Positions 6,503 through 13,015 of a stretch of 13,015 nucleotides of DNA are shown here, piece after piece (within the stretch, counting starts at the first letter, position 1; each line of letters begins with the position of its first letter). The translations under genes and the position numbers were made by a program. A model generated the notes under the pieces. That model searched no databases. It was given only the letters and a program-made list of their open reading frames with translations, and was not told the DNA's origin. The DNA is from Candidatus Limivicinus faecipullorum (lineage in GTDB: Bacteria; Bacillota; Clostridia; Oscillospirales; Oscillospiraceae): positions 1-13,015 of the forward strand of contig DVHY01000203.1 in the NCBI GenBank assembly GCA_018711755.1, written 5' to 3'.

Positions 6503-8011
6503 TCAGTCCGTCAGCCGGCGGTAGAGATCTCCGTAACCCTCCATGGGGGCATAGTACTCGTAATATTCCGGGGAGGGTGCGGGGTCTCCCGGGAGGGACA
6601 GAATATAGTCCATCCCGTAGCCGTGGGTGTTCTCTTCATATATCCCACCGCAGATGCCCACGTTTGCCGGGACATCCTTCATGAGGGCAAGATCGTAGGC
6701 CGTGCCGTAGAGGCCCAGGGTGCAGGCCTCGTCCCCGAAGAGCTCCGAGTAATCCAGGCCGGTGGATTCGTCCGGATAAAAACGGGGGTCCTGGGCCACG
6801 TGGCCGTAGGACTCCGGGGCCATAAGCAGCCCGAAGAGCATCAGGGCGGCCAGACCCAGTCTGAAGCCTCTGCCCTCGCCGCTCCAGCGCAGCAGCAGCC
6901 ACAGCACCATGCAGTAAGCCAGGGGGGCGAGGGTCCGATAATCCCGCCAGTCGAAGACGTAGTATATGGTCAACACGATGAGCAGGCCGGCAGCTCCGGC
7001 GGCAAACACGCCGAAGTATGCCCAGCGCCAGGTGAGGCGCATCCGGCCCCCCTCTCTCTTCAGCAGGGTCTTGCCCAGCAGCGCCAGCAGCACCAGCAGG
7101 TAGAAATACCTGGCCATGGCCTGGGGCAGGGAATTGTCGGAGAAGGGGTCGAGATAGTTGATGATGTTGGTGCGGGTGTTGAGCCAGAGGCCCCGCAGCA
7201 GCTCAGCCAGGCTGTCGCTTTGCATGAGGGTATACAGGGCGTCGGGATAGGGGGCCACGAAAAGGGAAAAGCAGTAGTTGAAGGCCAGGGTGCCCAGGGC
7301 ATAGAGTACCAGACACAGCAGCAGCTTCAGGCTCAGCCTGTTGTGGCAGAAGATGAGTATGGCCGGGAAAAACAGCACCACATTGCTCATGCGCAGCAGC
7401 GTGCAGTAGAGCCCGCAGACGAAGAGCAGAGGCAGGGTCCAGAAGCTGCGGGGCAGAGCTCCGCTTTGCTCCTTTTCGTAGCGCAGCAGCAGGGCCATGT
7501 AGACGATGACGCAGGCGTAGCAGGGCATCTCCATCATGGAGAGGTTGATATACCGCACCAGAGGCGGATACAGCAGGGTGAACAGGGCGATGAGCAGCGT
7601 CTCCGAAATACCGGGGCGGGCGATGAGATACATCAGCAGCAGCGCCGCCGAGAGCATGATTACGCCGGCTATCACCAGGGCGCTGTCCGTCATTGGGAAG
7701 AGCAGCACATACCACAGCCAGGCCGCCACCGGGGACAGCCCGTGGCTGCCCAGAGGCCCATAGGGGGCCACATAGCCCACCAGGTGCTCCGTGGAGCCGA
7801 AGTCAAAGCCTCTTTCGCTTATGGAGTACATAAGGCGCCAATAGCTCATCTCGTCGTTGAAGATGGGCTTGGAGAGGAACATGTTCTGCCCGGACATGAG
7901 AGACAGCAGGAGCATGACCAATACCGGGGAGGCCACAAGGAGCAGGAGGGAAAGCAGCCTCAGATACCGGGGGCTTTTCCCCAGGTGGGAAGTTCCCGCC
8001 TCAACGCTCAT
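6503..8011 (-). CDS. Multi-spanning GT-C-like membrane glycosyltransferase
   Basis: A 502-residue integral membrane protein with about 9 to 11 hydrophobic spans between residues 16 and 398, then a soluble C-terminal part of roughly 100 residues rich in Tyr, Gly and acidic residues. The first span (about 16-40) is followed by a loop containing FNDEMSYW, with Asp53-Glu54. An acidic residue in the first outer loop is the usual catalytic site of GT-C enzymes such as ArnT and protein mannosyltransferases. A second polar motif, DWRDYRTLAPL, is near 354-364. Predicted role: transfer of the flipped lipid-linked sugar to a cell-surface acceptor. The start ATG at 8011 has GGGAG 7 bases upstream and overlaps the aminotransferase gene by 11 bases. 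I do not recognise a named family beyond GT-C-like. A polymerase (Wzy) is the alternative, but the Asp-Glu loop is against it. Confidence 0.78.
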   Translation of the reverse strand: MSVEAGTSHLGKSPRYLRLLSLLLLVASPVLVMLLLSLMSGQNMFLSKPIFNDEMSYWRLMYSISERGFDFGSTEHLVGYVAPYGPLGSHGLSPVAAWLWYVLLFPMTDSALVIAGVIMLSAALLLMYLIARPGISETLLIALFTLLYPPLVRYINLSMMEMPCYACVIVYMALLLRYEKEQSGALPRSFWTLPLLFVCGLYCTLLRMSNVVLFFPAILIFCHNRLSLKLLLCLVLYALGTLAFNYCFSLFVAPYPDALYTLMQSDSLAELLRGLWLNTRTNIINYLDPFSDNSLPQAMARYFYLLVLLALLGKTLLKREGGRMRLTWRWAYFGVFAAGAAGLLIVLTIYYVFDWRDYRTLAPLAYCMVLWLLLRWSGEGRGFRLGLAALMLFGLLMAPESYGHVAQDPRFYPDESTGLDYSELFGDEACTLGLYGTAYDLALMKDVPANVGICGGIYEENTHGYGMDYILSLPGDPAPSPEYYEYYAPMEGYGDLYRRLTD

Positions 8012-9134
8012 GGTAGAACTCCCTGACGGCGTTTATGACGGCCTGCCGGTCCTCCCGGGTGAGGCCGAAATACAGGGGCAGGCGCAGCAGCCTGTCGGAC
8101 TGGGAGGTGGTGTACAGGTCTTCTCCCTCAAAGCGGCCGAATCTCTGCCCGGCGGGGGCGGAGTGCAGCGGCACGTAGTGGAACACCGCCAGGATGTCCC
8201 GGGATTTCAGGTGGTTTATAAGGGCGGTGCGCTCAGCCAGGTCCTTTGCCTTGATATAGAACATGTGGGCGTTGTGGACGCAGCCCTCCGGAACGGTGGG
8301 CAGCTCCAGAGCGCCGGAGCGGGCCAGGGGCTGGAAAGCCTCCCAGTATTCGTTCCAGCTGTGCAGGCGGTCGTTGTTTATCTCGTCGGCCCGCAGGAGC
8401 TGAGCCCAGAGATAGGCGGCGTTGAGCTCGCTGGGCAGGTAGCTGTCGCCGAAGTCCACCCAGGTGTACTTGTCCACCTGGCCCCGGAAGAACTTGGAGC
8501 GGTTGGTGCCCTTCTCCCGGAGTATCTCCGCCCGCTCGTTGTACTGGGGATTGTTTATCAGCAGGGCTCCCCCTTCGCCCATGGAGTAGTTCTTGGTCTC
8601 GTGGAAGGAGAAGCAGCCCATATCCCCTATGGTGCCCAGAGCCCGGCCCTTGTAAGTGCTCATGACTCCCTGGGCGGCGTCCTCCACCACTTTCAGGCCG
8701 TGGCGGCGGGCGATGTCCATGATGGTGTCCATCTCGCAGGCCACGCCGGCATAGTGTACCGGGACGATGACCCGGGTCCTGGGGGTGATGGCGGCTTCGA
8801 TCTTGGTCTCGTCGATGTTCATGGTGTCGGGGCGGATGTCCACGAACACCAGCTTGGCACCGGCCAGGACGAAGGCGGTGGCGGTGCTGGAGAAGGTGAA
8901 GCTGGGGAGTATTACCTCGTCTCCCGGCTCAAGCTCGCACAGCAGGGCGGCCATATCCAGAGCGGTGGTGCCGCTGGTGGTGAGCAGGGCCTTCTGGGCG
9001 TGGAAGCGATCCTCCATCCAGCGGCTGCACTTTTTGGTGAATTCCCCGTCTCCGCAGATCTTGTGGCTGGAAATAGCCTGGCGGATATATTCCAGCTCAT
9101 CGCCGGTGCAGGGAGGTACGTTGAAAGGTATCAT
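8001..9134 (-). CDS. wecE: dTDP-4-amino-4,6-dideoxygalactose transaminase (WecE/RffA-like)
   Basis: A 377-residue PLP-dependent aminotransferase of the DegT/DnrJ/EryC1/StrS family. It is strikingly like E. coli WecE (recalled at about 376 residues): it shares MIPFN at the start, PSFTFSSTATAFVL, FVDIRPDTMNIDET, VPVHYAGVACEMDTIM, AAQGVMSTYKGRALGTIG, REKGTNRSKFFRGQVDKYTW and AVFHYVPLH. The PLP lysine is Lys181 in SFHETKN; Asp152 and Gln155 in EDAAQ bind the cofactor. The loop after Lys181 is one residue shorter than I recall for E. coli. The enzyme converts dTDP-4-keto-6-deoxyglucose plus glutamate to dTDP-4-amino-4,6-dideoxygalactose in the cytoplasm. It is the first gene of the operon; ATG at 9134 has GGGGGA upstream and a promoter about 65 bases away. 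No rmlA/rmlB genes are present here. Function is well supported by similarity. Confidence 0.93.
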   Translation of the reverse strand: MIPFNVPPCTGDELEYIRQAISSHKICGDGEFTKKCSRWMEDRFHAQKALLTTSGTTALDMAALLCELEPGDEVILPSFTFSSTATAFVLAGAKLVFVDIRPDTMNIDETKIEAAITPRTRVIVPVHYAGVACEMDTIMDIARRHGLKVVEDAAQGVMSTYKGRALGTIGDMGCFSFHETKNYSMGEGGALLINNPQYNERAEILREKGTNRSKFFRGQVDKYTWVDFGDSYLPSELNAAYLWAQLLRADEINNDRLHSWNEYWEAFQPLARSGALELPTVPEGCVHNAHMFYIKAKDLAERTALINHLKSRDILAVFHYVPLHSAPAGQRFGRFEGEDLYTTSQSDRLLRLPLYFGLTREDRQAVINAVREFYHER

Positions 9135-9166
9135 GATTCATCCCCCGTATCAGACATTATTTTTAA

Positions 9167-9182
9167 GAAAACGCTGTTTTTC
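9167..9182. promoter_or_regulatory. Candidate LacI-type operator in the operon leader
   Basis: AAAAC (9168-9172) and GTTTT (9176-9180) are inverted repeats around GCT, giving a dyad of the AAAAC-G-GTTTT type common for LacI-family sites. It lies just downstream of the operon's start of transcription, where a bound repressor would block the polymerase, and a LacI-family gene is divergent next door. Found by eye only; a chance dyad of this length is quite possible. Confidence 0.3.
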
Positions 9183-9200
9183 CAATGTAATAACCAACAC

Positions 9201-9228
9201 ATTATACCACAGATTTCAGCAATTACAA
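9201..9228 (-). promoter_or_regulatory. Promoter of the nine-gene glycan operon
   Basis: On the minus strand, TTGTAA (9228-9223) and a perfect TATAAT (9206-9201) are separated by 16 bases, with TGG immediately before the -10, making an extended -10 element. This is a good housekeeping-sigma promoter. It would start transcription near 9194, leaving a leader of about 60 bases before the aminotransferase ATG at 9134. No other good promoter was noticed within the operon. Confidence 0.75.
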
Positions 9229-9313
9229 GGCAAAGATACCTCGCCGGCCCCGCGGCGGGCAAAGCGCAGGGGGACGCCCACGTTCCGACGGCGTTAAGAT
9301 TCTTGGAAATCGG

Positions 9314-9342
9314 TTGACAAAGGCTGAGGCGGATGCTAAAAT
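9314..9342 (+). promoter_or_regulatory. Promoter of the LacI-family regulator gene
   Basis: A consensus -35 TTGACA (9314-9319), a 17-base spacer and a near-consensus -10 TAAAAT (9337-9342) lie ahead of the regulator gene at 9391. The palindrome TGTTAACA (9354-9361) falls just after the expected start site and could be an autoregulatory operator, though it lacks the central CG usual for LacI-family sites. Confidence 0.8.
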
Positions 9343-9390
9343 TTTTACAAAACTGTTAACAAATAGAGCGGAACTGACAGGAAAGAGCAA

Positions 9391-10437
9391 ATGAACGATA
9401 AGAAAAAAGGCGTACTCACCATAGACGAAGTGGCAAAGCTCTGCGGGGTGTCGAAAACCACCATATCCCGCTTCCTCAACGGCAAGTTTGAGAACATGTC
9501 CCGGGAGACCAAAGAGCAGATAAGCCGGGTCATAGCCCAGGTGAACTACCACCCGAACCGCTCCGCCCAGCGGCTCAAGGCCGGGTGCAGCATGCTCATC
9601 GGCTGTGTCATCGGGGATATAAGCAGCCCTTTTTCCGCCCTGCTTTTAAAGGGGATAAGCGCGGTGTGCGAGAAGGCGGGGTATCAGGTGCTCTTTGCCG
9701 ACAGCGGGGAGGATGCGCTCCGGGAGCGCCGGGCGGTGATGGGCTTTCTGGAGAACCGGGTGGACGGGCTGATAGTCAACACCTGCGGCGGCAGCGACGA
9801 GTTTCTGCTGGAGCTGCATAGGCGGGGGGTGAGCCTTGTCCTGGCGGACAGGAAGCTGATGAGCTCCGATGAGATAGACACCGTCACCGTCCCCAACGAG
9901 AGCTCCGCTTACGACTGCGTCCGCTTCCTGCTGGAGCGGGGCTACGCCCGGGTGGGCTTTTTCACCGAGACCGTAGGGACCATAGCCCCCCGCATCCTCC
10001 GCCGCCGGGGATATGAGCGGGCGGTGATGGAGCTGACGGGGGCCGGGCCGGAGGTATATGAATTTGCCCCCGAGGACACGGAGGGCTGCAAGAGCTGCCT
10101 TTGCAGCTTCCTGGAGAAATTTCCCGGCGAGCCGGTGGCCCTGCTGTCCTCCAACGGGGCCAGCGCCCGGAGCCTGCTGATAGCCATGGGGGAACTGGGG
10201 ATAGAGCCGGGGCGGGAGCTGGGCTTTTGTACCTTCGACGACTGGGACTGGCTGAAGATAGCCAGACCCGGCGTTAGCGCCGTGGCCATGGCCTCTGAGA
10301 CCGTGGGGGCGAAAGCGGCGGAGCTGCTGCTGGAGCGCATGAGCGGCGAACGCCCCCAGGGGACGAAAGCCGTCAGCCTGGAGCTGCCCACCCGCCTTAT
10401 AATCAGGGACTCCACGCCCTCCCTGGGCGAGGGCTGA
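9391..10437 (+). CDS. LacI family transcriptional regulator
   Basis: A 348-residue DNA-binding regulator of standard length. The N-terminal helix-turn-helix LTIDEVAKLCGVSKTTISRFLNG (9-31) is followed by the hinge region NYHPNRSAQRLKAG (52-65). The remainder is a periplasmic-binding-protein-like sugar-sensing domain starting LIGCVIGDISSPFSALL (69-85), with VDGLIVN and, near residue 280, FDDWDWL. The FDDWDW form is seen in KdgR-like members, but the effector cannot be assigned. ATG at 9391 has AGGAAAG upstream and is served by a consensus promoter. It is divergent from the glycan operon, separated by 256 bases holding both promoters, so it is a natural candidate to control that operon, itself, or both. 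LacI regulators more often govern sugar uptake and breakdown, so regulation of a glycan-building operon would be unusual and is inferred from position alone. Confidence 0.93.
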   Translation: MNDKKKGVLTIDEVAKLCGVSKTTISRFLNGKFENMSRETKEQISRVIAQVNYHPNRSAQRLKAGCSMLIGCVIGDISSPFSALLLKGISAVCEKAGYQVLFADSGEDALRERRAVMGFLENRVDGLIVNTCGGSDEFLLELHRRGVSLVLADRKLMSSDEIDTVTVPNESSAYDCVRFLLERGYARVGFFTETVGTIAPRILRRRGYERAVMELTGAGPEVYEFAPEDTEGCKSCLCSFLEKFPGEPVALLSSNGASARSLLIAMGELGIEPGRELGFCTFDDWDWLKIARPGVSAVAMASETVGAKAAELLLERMSGERPQGTKAVSLELPTRLIIRDSTPSLGEG

Positions 10438-10476
10438 GAGCCGCCTGAAAGGCACAGAAAATATACGTCCAATTAA

Positions 10477-10508
10477 AAACATCCGTGGGTGAAAACCCAC
10501 GGATGTTT
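10477..10508. terminator. Bidirectional terminator between the LacI gene and the anti-sigma gene
   Basis: Perfect 14-bp arms AAACATCCGTGGGT (10477-10490) and ACCCACGGATGTTT (10495-10508) close a GAAA tetraloop, which is a stable GNRA loop. A T-rich stretch follows on the plus strand, and A-runs precede it, so the minus strand also ends in T. It serves the two convergent genes that end at 10437 and 10544. Confidence 0.9.
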
Positions 10509-10543
10509 ATTTTGAATTTTACGGAAAGCATCAGGTCCCCGCC

Positions 10544-12256
10544 CTATTCAAACATTGTAAAATCTATATCGTCGGCTGCCATTTGCAAGAAGCCGGTGTC
10601 GCCCGGGCCGCTGACTTCCACTATCACATAGGCCTTGTCCGTCTCATAGAGTATGCTGCTGTAGGAGAGGACAGGGTAGTCGATGGGGCCGCCGGGGACT
10701 ATGTACACCTGCTCGCCGCAGGCGCTGTCGTAGACCCAGCCCTCCAGCTCCGGGTTCACCACCGGCTGGATAAGGGGATAGAAAGCGCCTTTGGGGATGT
10801 AGTGGACATGGTAGCTGTTGTGAAAGGCCGTTACATCGGCGTAGGCTGCTCCGTTATCGTAAGCAATGGACCAGAATATATGGCCGTCAGAGCTGAAGCA
10901 GCCGGTGCCGAAGAGCGTATACATTTCCTCGTCGGTGTATTCTTTGCCGCCTTCCAGACTGCTCCAAGTCGCTCCCATGTAGTTTAGATCCCCATCGGGA
11001 ACTTCGGTGTTTCCAATAACGGCGGTGTTGTTTATGGGATATACCAGGTCGGGATATTTCTCAGTCACCCGGTCCCGGAAGGACAGAATGTTGTCGTCGG
11101 CCACAGCAAAGCTGTTAAAATAGTTGTACATCATGGTTCCCTCCACAACGCCGTCGGTTTCCGGCAGGGTGCCTGCGTACTCACAGACCAGGCTGCGAAA
11201 CTCGGAGGACGCCTTGTACTCGTCGGTGGCCAGCCAGTCGGCCATGGTCATCAGACCCTCCTTGGGCTTGGCCTGGGCGGCCTCCACATTGATGACGCTG
11301 TCCAGGTCCAGATCATCTCCGCCCTTGGCAGCGGTATCAAAGTCAAATTGGTCTGCCAGCAGCTCCGCCTGTTCCTTCGACTGGGCGGAGGCGAATACGG
11401 TGAAGATGTACTCCCCCTTCTCACAGAAGATAAACATAGGGTGTTCACCGGATATGGCGTTGGGGTTGTTGTTCCATGCCAGGTTCAGCTCGTCCCCGGA
11501 GGCGTTTATATACTGCCATTCCTCATAGTCCCCGCTGTCATACACCATGGTCAGACTGGGGTCCAGCACTCCCATCCGGCCCCGGATAAAGCTGAGCACC
11601 TGCTCCTGCTCCCCGGCGCTGACATAGCCCTCAAATTTATAGGAGCCATCCTCATAGAGATATATGGGGCTGAGGCTGTTGTCCGAGAGCACGAAGGGCT
11701 CGCAGCCGCTGACCTTGTAGAACTTGGCGTCGGTGGGCGGCGCATACATCTGGCTGTGGAGCTTCACATCATATTTCTCGCTGATCTCCAGGAGCTTGTC
11801 CAGCATGGCTTGGTCGTAAGCCGCGTATATCATGTAGTAGCTCTCCATCAGCTCATCCCCGCCCAGCCAGCTCAGGTCCGTGTCGTTGGAGAAGCTGTGC
11901 TGGGAAACATACTCATTGCGGAAGGCCACCCATTCTGCATGGGCCTGGGCTTCCGGGCTGCCGGCAATGCCGTTCATGCTGATATAGCCCTCCACAGGCG
12001 TCTCCTCGCCTATGATGAGAGATACGCTGGTGGGCTCTTCCGGCTCTGTTATACGCTGGGCCAGGCCGAACCAGCCTGTGGCGTAGGCCACGGCGCAGAG
12101 GGCGGCAAAGAGGGACACTATCACCGCCGCAATGAGCAGGGTGCGCCCGGCCTTACTGGGACTGCGGGCCTGCCGTGTCCTCGCCGCCGGGGCGGCCTCC
12201 AGAATGTATCTTTCGTCGATATACCCCAGCATATCCAAAATTCGCTGCTGTTTCAC
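10544..12256 (-). CDS. Membrane anti-sigma/sensor protein partnered with an ECF sigma factor
   Basis: A 570-residue single-pass membrane protein. The short cytoplasmic N-terminus (about 1-38) contains RILDMLGYIDERYILEAAP, a segment typical of clostridial anti-sigma partners. One transmembrane helix follows at about 39-59. The remaining roughly 510 residues are outside the cell, rich in Asp, Glu, Tyr and Gly, and match no enzyme motif I can name. Predicted role: hold the sigma factor inactive at the membrane until the outer part senses a signal. GTG start at 12256 has a GGAGGGG site about 8 bases upstream and overlaps the sigma gene's TGA (GTGA), so the two are translationally coupled. The outer domain is large for an anti-sigma factor. 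It has few Cys and no obvious protease or wall-binding motif. The anti-sigma role is inferred from position and topology. Confidence 0.75.
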   Translation of the reverse strand: MKQQRILDMLGYIDERYILEAAPAARTRQARSPSKAGRTLLIAAVIVSLFAALCAVAYATGWFGLAQRITEPEEPTSVSLIIGEETPVEGYISMNGIAGSPEAQAHAEWVAFRNEYVSQHSFSNDTDLSWLGGDELMESYYMIYAAYDQAMLDKLLEISEKYDVKLHSQMYAPPTDAKFYKVSGCEPFVLSDNSLSPIYLYEDGSYKFEGYVSAGEQEQVLSFIRGRMGVLDPSLTMVYDSGDYEEWQYINASGDELNLAWNNNPNAISGEHPMFIFCEKGEYIFTVFASAQSKEQAELLADQFDFDTAAKGGDDLDLDSVINVEAAQAKPKEGLMTMADWLATDEYKASSEFRSLVCEYAGTLPETDGVVEGTMMYNYFNSFAVADDNILSFRDRVTEKYPDLVYPINNTAVIGNTEVPDGDLNYMGATWSSLEGGKEYTDEEMYTLFGTGCFSSDGHIFWSIAYDNGAAYADVTAFHNSYHVHYIPKGAFYPLIQPVVNPELEGWVYDSACGEQVYIVPGGPIDYPVLSYSSILYETDKAYVIVEVSGPGDTGFLQMAADDIDFTMFE

Positions 12257-12813
12257 AGGGAAATCCCCTCCTTTTCCAAAAGCAGTCTCAGCTTGTCCCT
12301 AGAGCGCATGAGGGACATCTTCACATTGCTCTCGCTTATATCAAGGTCGGCGGCTATTTCCTTCACCGGGCTTAGATACCAGTAACGGCGTACAAAGATC
12401 TTCCGCTGACCCACCGGCAGGGTGGAGAGAAAATGGTTCAGCAGCTCTGCCAGGCTCAGGTCGTCCACCAGTCTGTCGGAGCTGTCCCGTGAGGGGACGC
12501 AGTCCCCCAGCTCTTCCAGGGCCAGGGGCACCTGGCCGAAGTTCCGCTTGGCGGCGGAGAGACGGCTGAATCTGTTCAGGGCGATGTTACGGGTGATGCG
12601 GCCTATGTAGCTTTTCAGCACCTGGGGGCGCTTGGTGGGTATGCTGTTCCAGACACCCAGGTAGGCGTCGTTGACGCACTCCTCGCTGTCCTCCCGGTCA
12701 AGGAGGATGTTCCGGGCTATGTAACGGCAGTAGGCGCCGTACTTGCTCTCCGTCTCCGCAATGGCGGACTCCGAGCGCTGCCAGTACAGCTCCACTATCT
12801 CTCTGTCTTCCAT
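12253..12813 (-). CDS. ECF-type RNA polymerase sigma factor
   Basis: A 186-residue sigma-70 family factor with only regions 2 and 4. Region 2 spans about 10-88, with the region 2.2 core DSEECVNDAYLGVWNSIP (42-59) and the DNA-melting part KSYIGRITRNIALNRF (67-82). Region 4 covers about 118-178, with LPVGQRKIFVRRYW and the helix-turn-helix VKEIAADLDISESNVKMSL (150-168). The length is normal for the ECF group. ATG at 12813 has GGAGGGA upstream. It is first in a two-gene operon with its membrane anti-sigma partner, with a 4-base overlap. Such factors usually direct transcription of their own operon plus an envelope-stress or antimicrobial-response set; the target set here is not visible. Family certain, trigger unknown. 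Confidence 0.94.
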   Translation of the reverse strand: MEDREIVELYWQRSESAIAETESKYGAYCRYIARNILLDREDSEECVNDAYLGVWNSIPTKRPQVLKSYIGRITRNIALNRFSRLSAAKRNFGQVPLALEELGDCVPSRDSSDRLVDDLSLAELLNHFLSTLPVGQRKIFVRRYWYLSPVKEIAADLDISESNVKMSLMRSRDKLRLLLEKEGISL

Positions 12814-12855
12814 GGGCTTCCCTCCATCCTTCGGTGTAGTAAAGGCCTTTCACCT

Positions 12856-12885
12856 ATATACTCAGGAAAAGTCCCCTCCGGGTCA
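12856..12885 (-). promoter_or_regulatory. Candidate autoregulatory promoter of the sigma/anti-sigma operon
   Basis: On the minus strand, TGACCC (12885-12880) and GTATAT (12861-12856) are 18 bases apart, about 45 bases before the sigma gene's ATG. The -35-like TGACCC is unlike the housekeeping TTGACA, as expected if the ECF factor drives its own gene. No strong housekeeping promoter was seen elsewhere in 12814-13015. That stretch otherwise holds only AT-rich sequence with short dyads, such as GTAAA-ATC-TTTAC near 12970. Confidence 0.35.
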
Positions 12886-13015
12886 CGGACGCTGAAAATT
12901 TTTACAGCATAATTTTTTCCCTTTGGACAAAAAGAGAAAGCAGATCACAAATACCGGCAGCAAAACAGTAAAATCTTTACAGAAATTTAATGCGGCCGTG
13001 ACAGGGCTGTCGAAA

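Noticed and set aside
9241..9300. GC-rich patch between the divergent promoters as a terminator, riboswitch or gene remnant
   Set aside because: Only a 5-bp stem (CGCCG/CGGCG) is visible, with no T-tract, no known aptamer pattern and no convincing coding signal. It lies upstream of both expected start sites, so it is not in either leader.
7857..9317. A 486-codon open frame on the plus strand, and similar long ones at 6623-8026, 5553-6524, 2866-4254 and 11348-12385
   Set aside because: They lie antisense to clear genes, have low-complexity composition (Gly, Ala, His, Gln rich) and no recognisable domain. They are shadows of GC-rich coding DNA.
1..13015. Mobile element, CRISPR, tRNA or prophage signatures
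   Set aside because: No transposase, integrase, regular direct-repeat array or tRNA-like fold was seen in any intergenic region.

Overview
The window is about 13 kb of GC-rich DNA (near 60% by eye). Strong AGGAGG-type ribosome binding sites, stop/start overlaps between genes, an ECF sigma/anti-sigma pair of a type common in Clostridia, and the general protein style point to a Gram-positive Firmicute, most likely a gut Oscillospiraceae-like clostridium. The taxonomy is inference. There are no rRNA, tRNA, CRISPR or transposase genes, and no gene-free stretch exceeds 300 bases. The three larger gaps are 1091-1345, 9135-9390 and 12814-13015.

Layout: (1) a LysR-type regulator gene at 119-1090 (+); (2) a gene-free, hairpin-rich spacer at 1091-1345 that includes a perfect 50-bp palindrome; (3) a tightly packed nine-gene minus-strand operon running from 9134 down to 1346; (4) a divergent intergenic region (9135-9390) with good promoters facing both ways; (5) a LacI-family regulator at 9391-10437 (+); (6) a bidirectional terminator at 10477-10508; (7) a minus-strand ECF sigma factor and its membrane anti-sigma/sensor protein (12813 down to 10544).

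The nine-gene operon is the heart of the window. In transcription order it encodes a WecE/RffA-like sugar-nucleotide aminotransferase, a multi-spanning GT-C-like membrane glycosyltransferase, a GNAT acetyltransferase, a GtrB/ArnC-like family 2 glycosyltransferase, two small SMR/EamA-type membrane proteins (ArnE/ArnF-like), an ATP-grasp ligase, a second GtrB/ArnC-like glycosyltransferase paralogous to the first, and proline biosynthesis gene proC. Read together, these make a complete route for a lipid-linked amino sugar. The aminotransferase makes dTDP-4-amino-4,6-dideoxygalactose, the GNAT and/or the ATP-grasp enzyme acylates it, a GT2 enzyme loads it on undecaprenyl phosphate, the SMR pair flips it, and the GT-C protein transfers it to a surface polymer. 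The role set parallels the Gram-negative Arn (lipid A aminoarabinose) pathway but uses enterobacterial-common-antigen-type (WecE) sugar chemistry. The genes making the dTDP-4-keto-6-deoxyglucose precursor are not in the window.

The LacI-type regulator next to the operon is a candidate controller of it. The sigma/anti-sigma pair looks like a separate envelope-sensing module.
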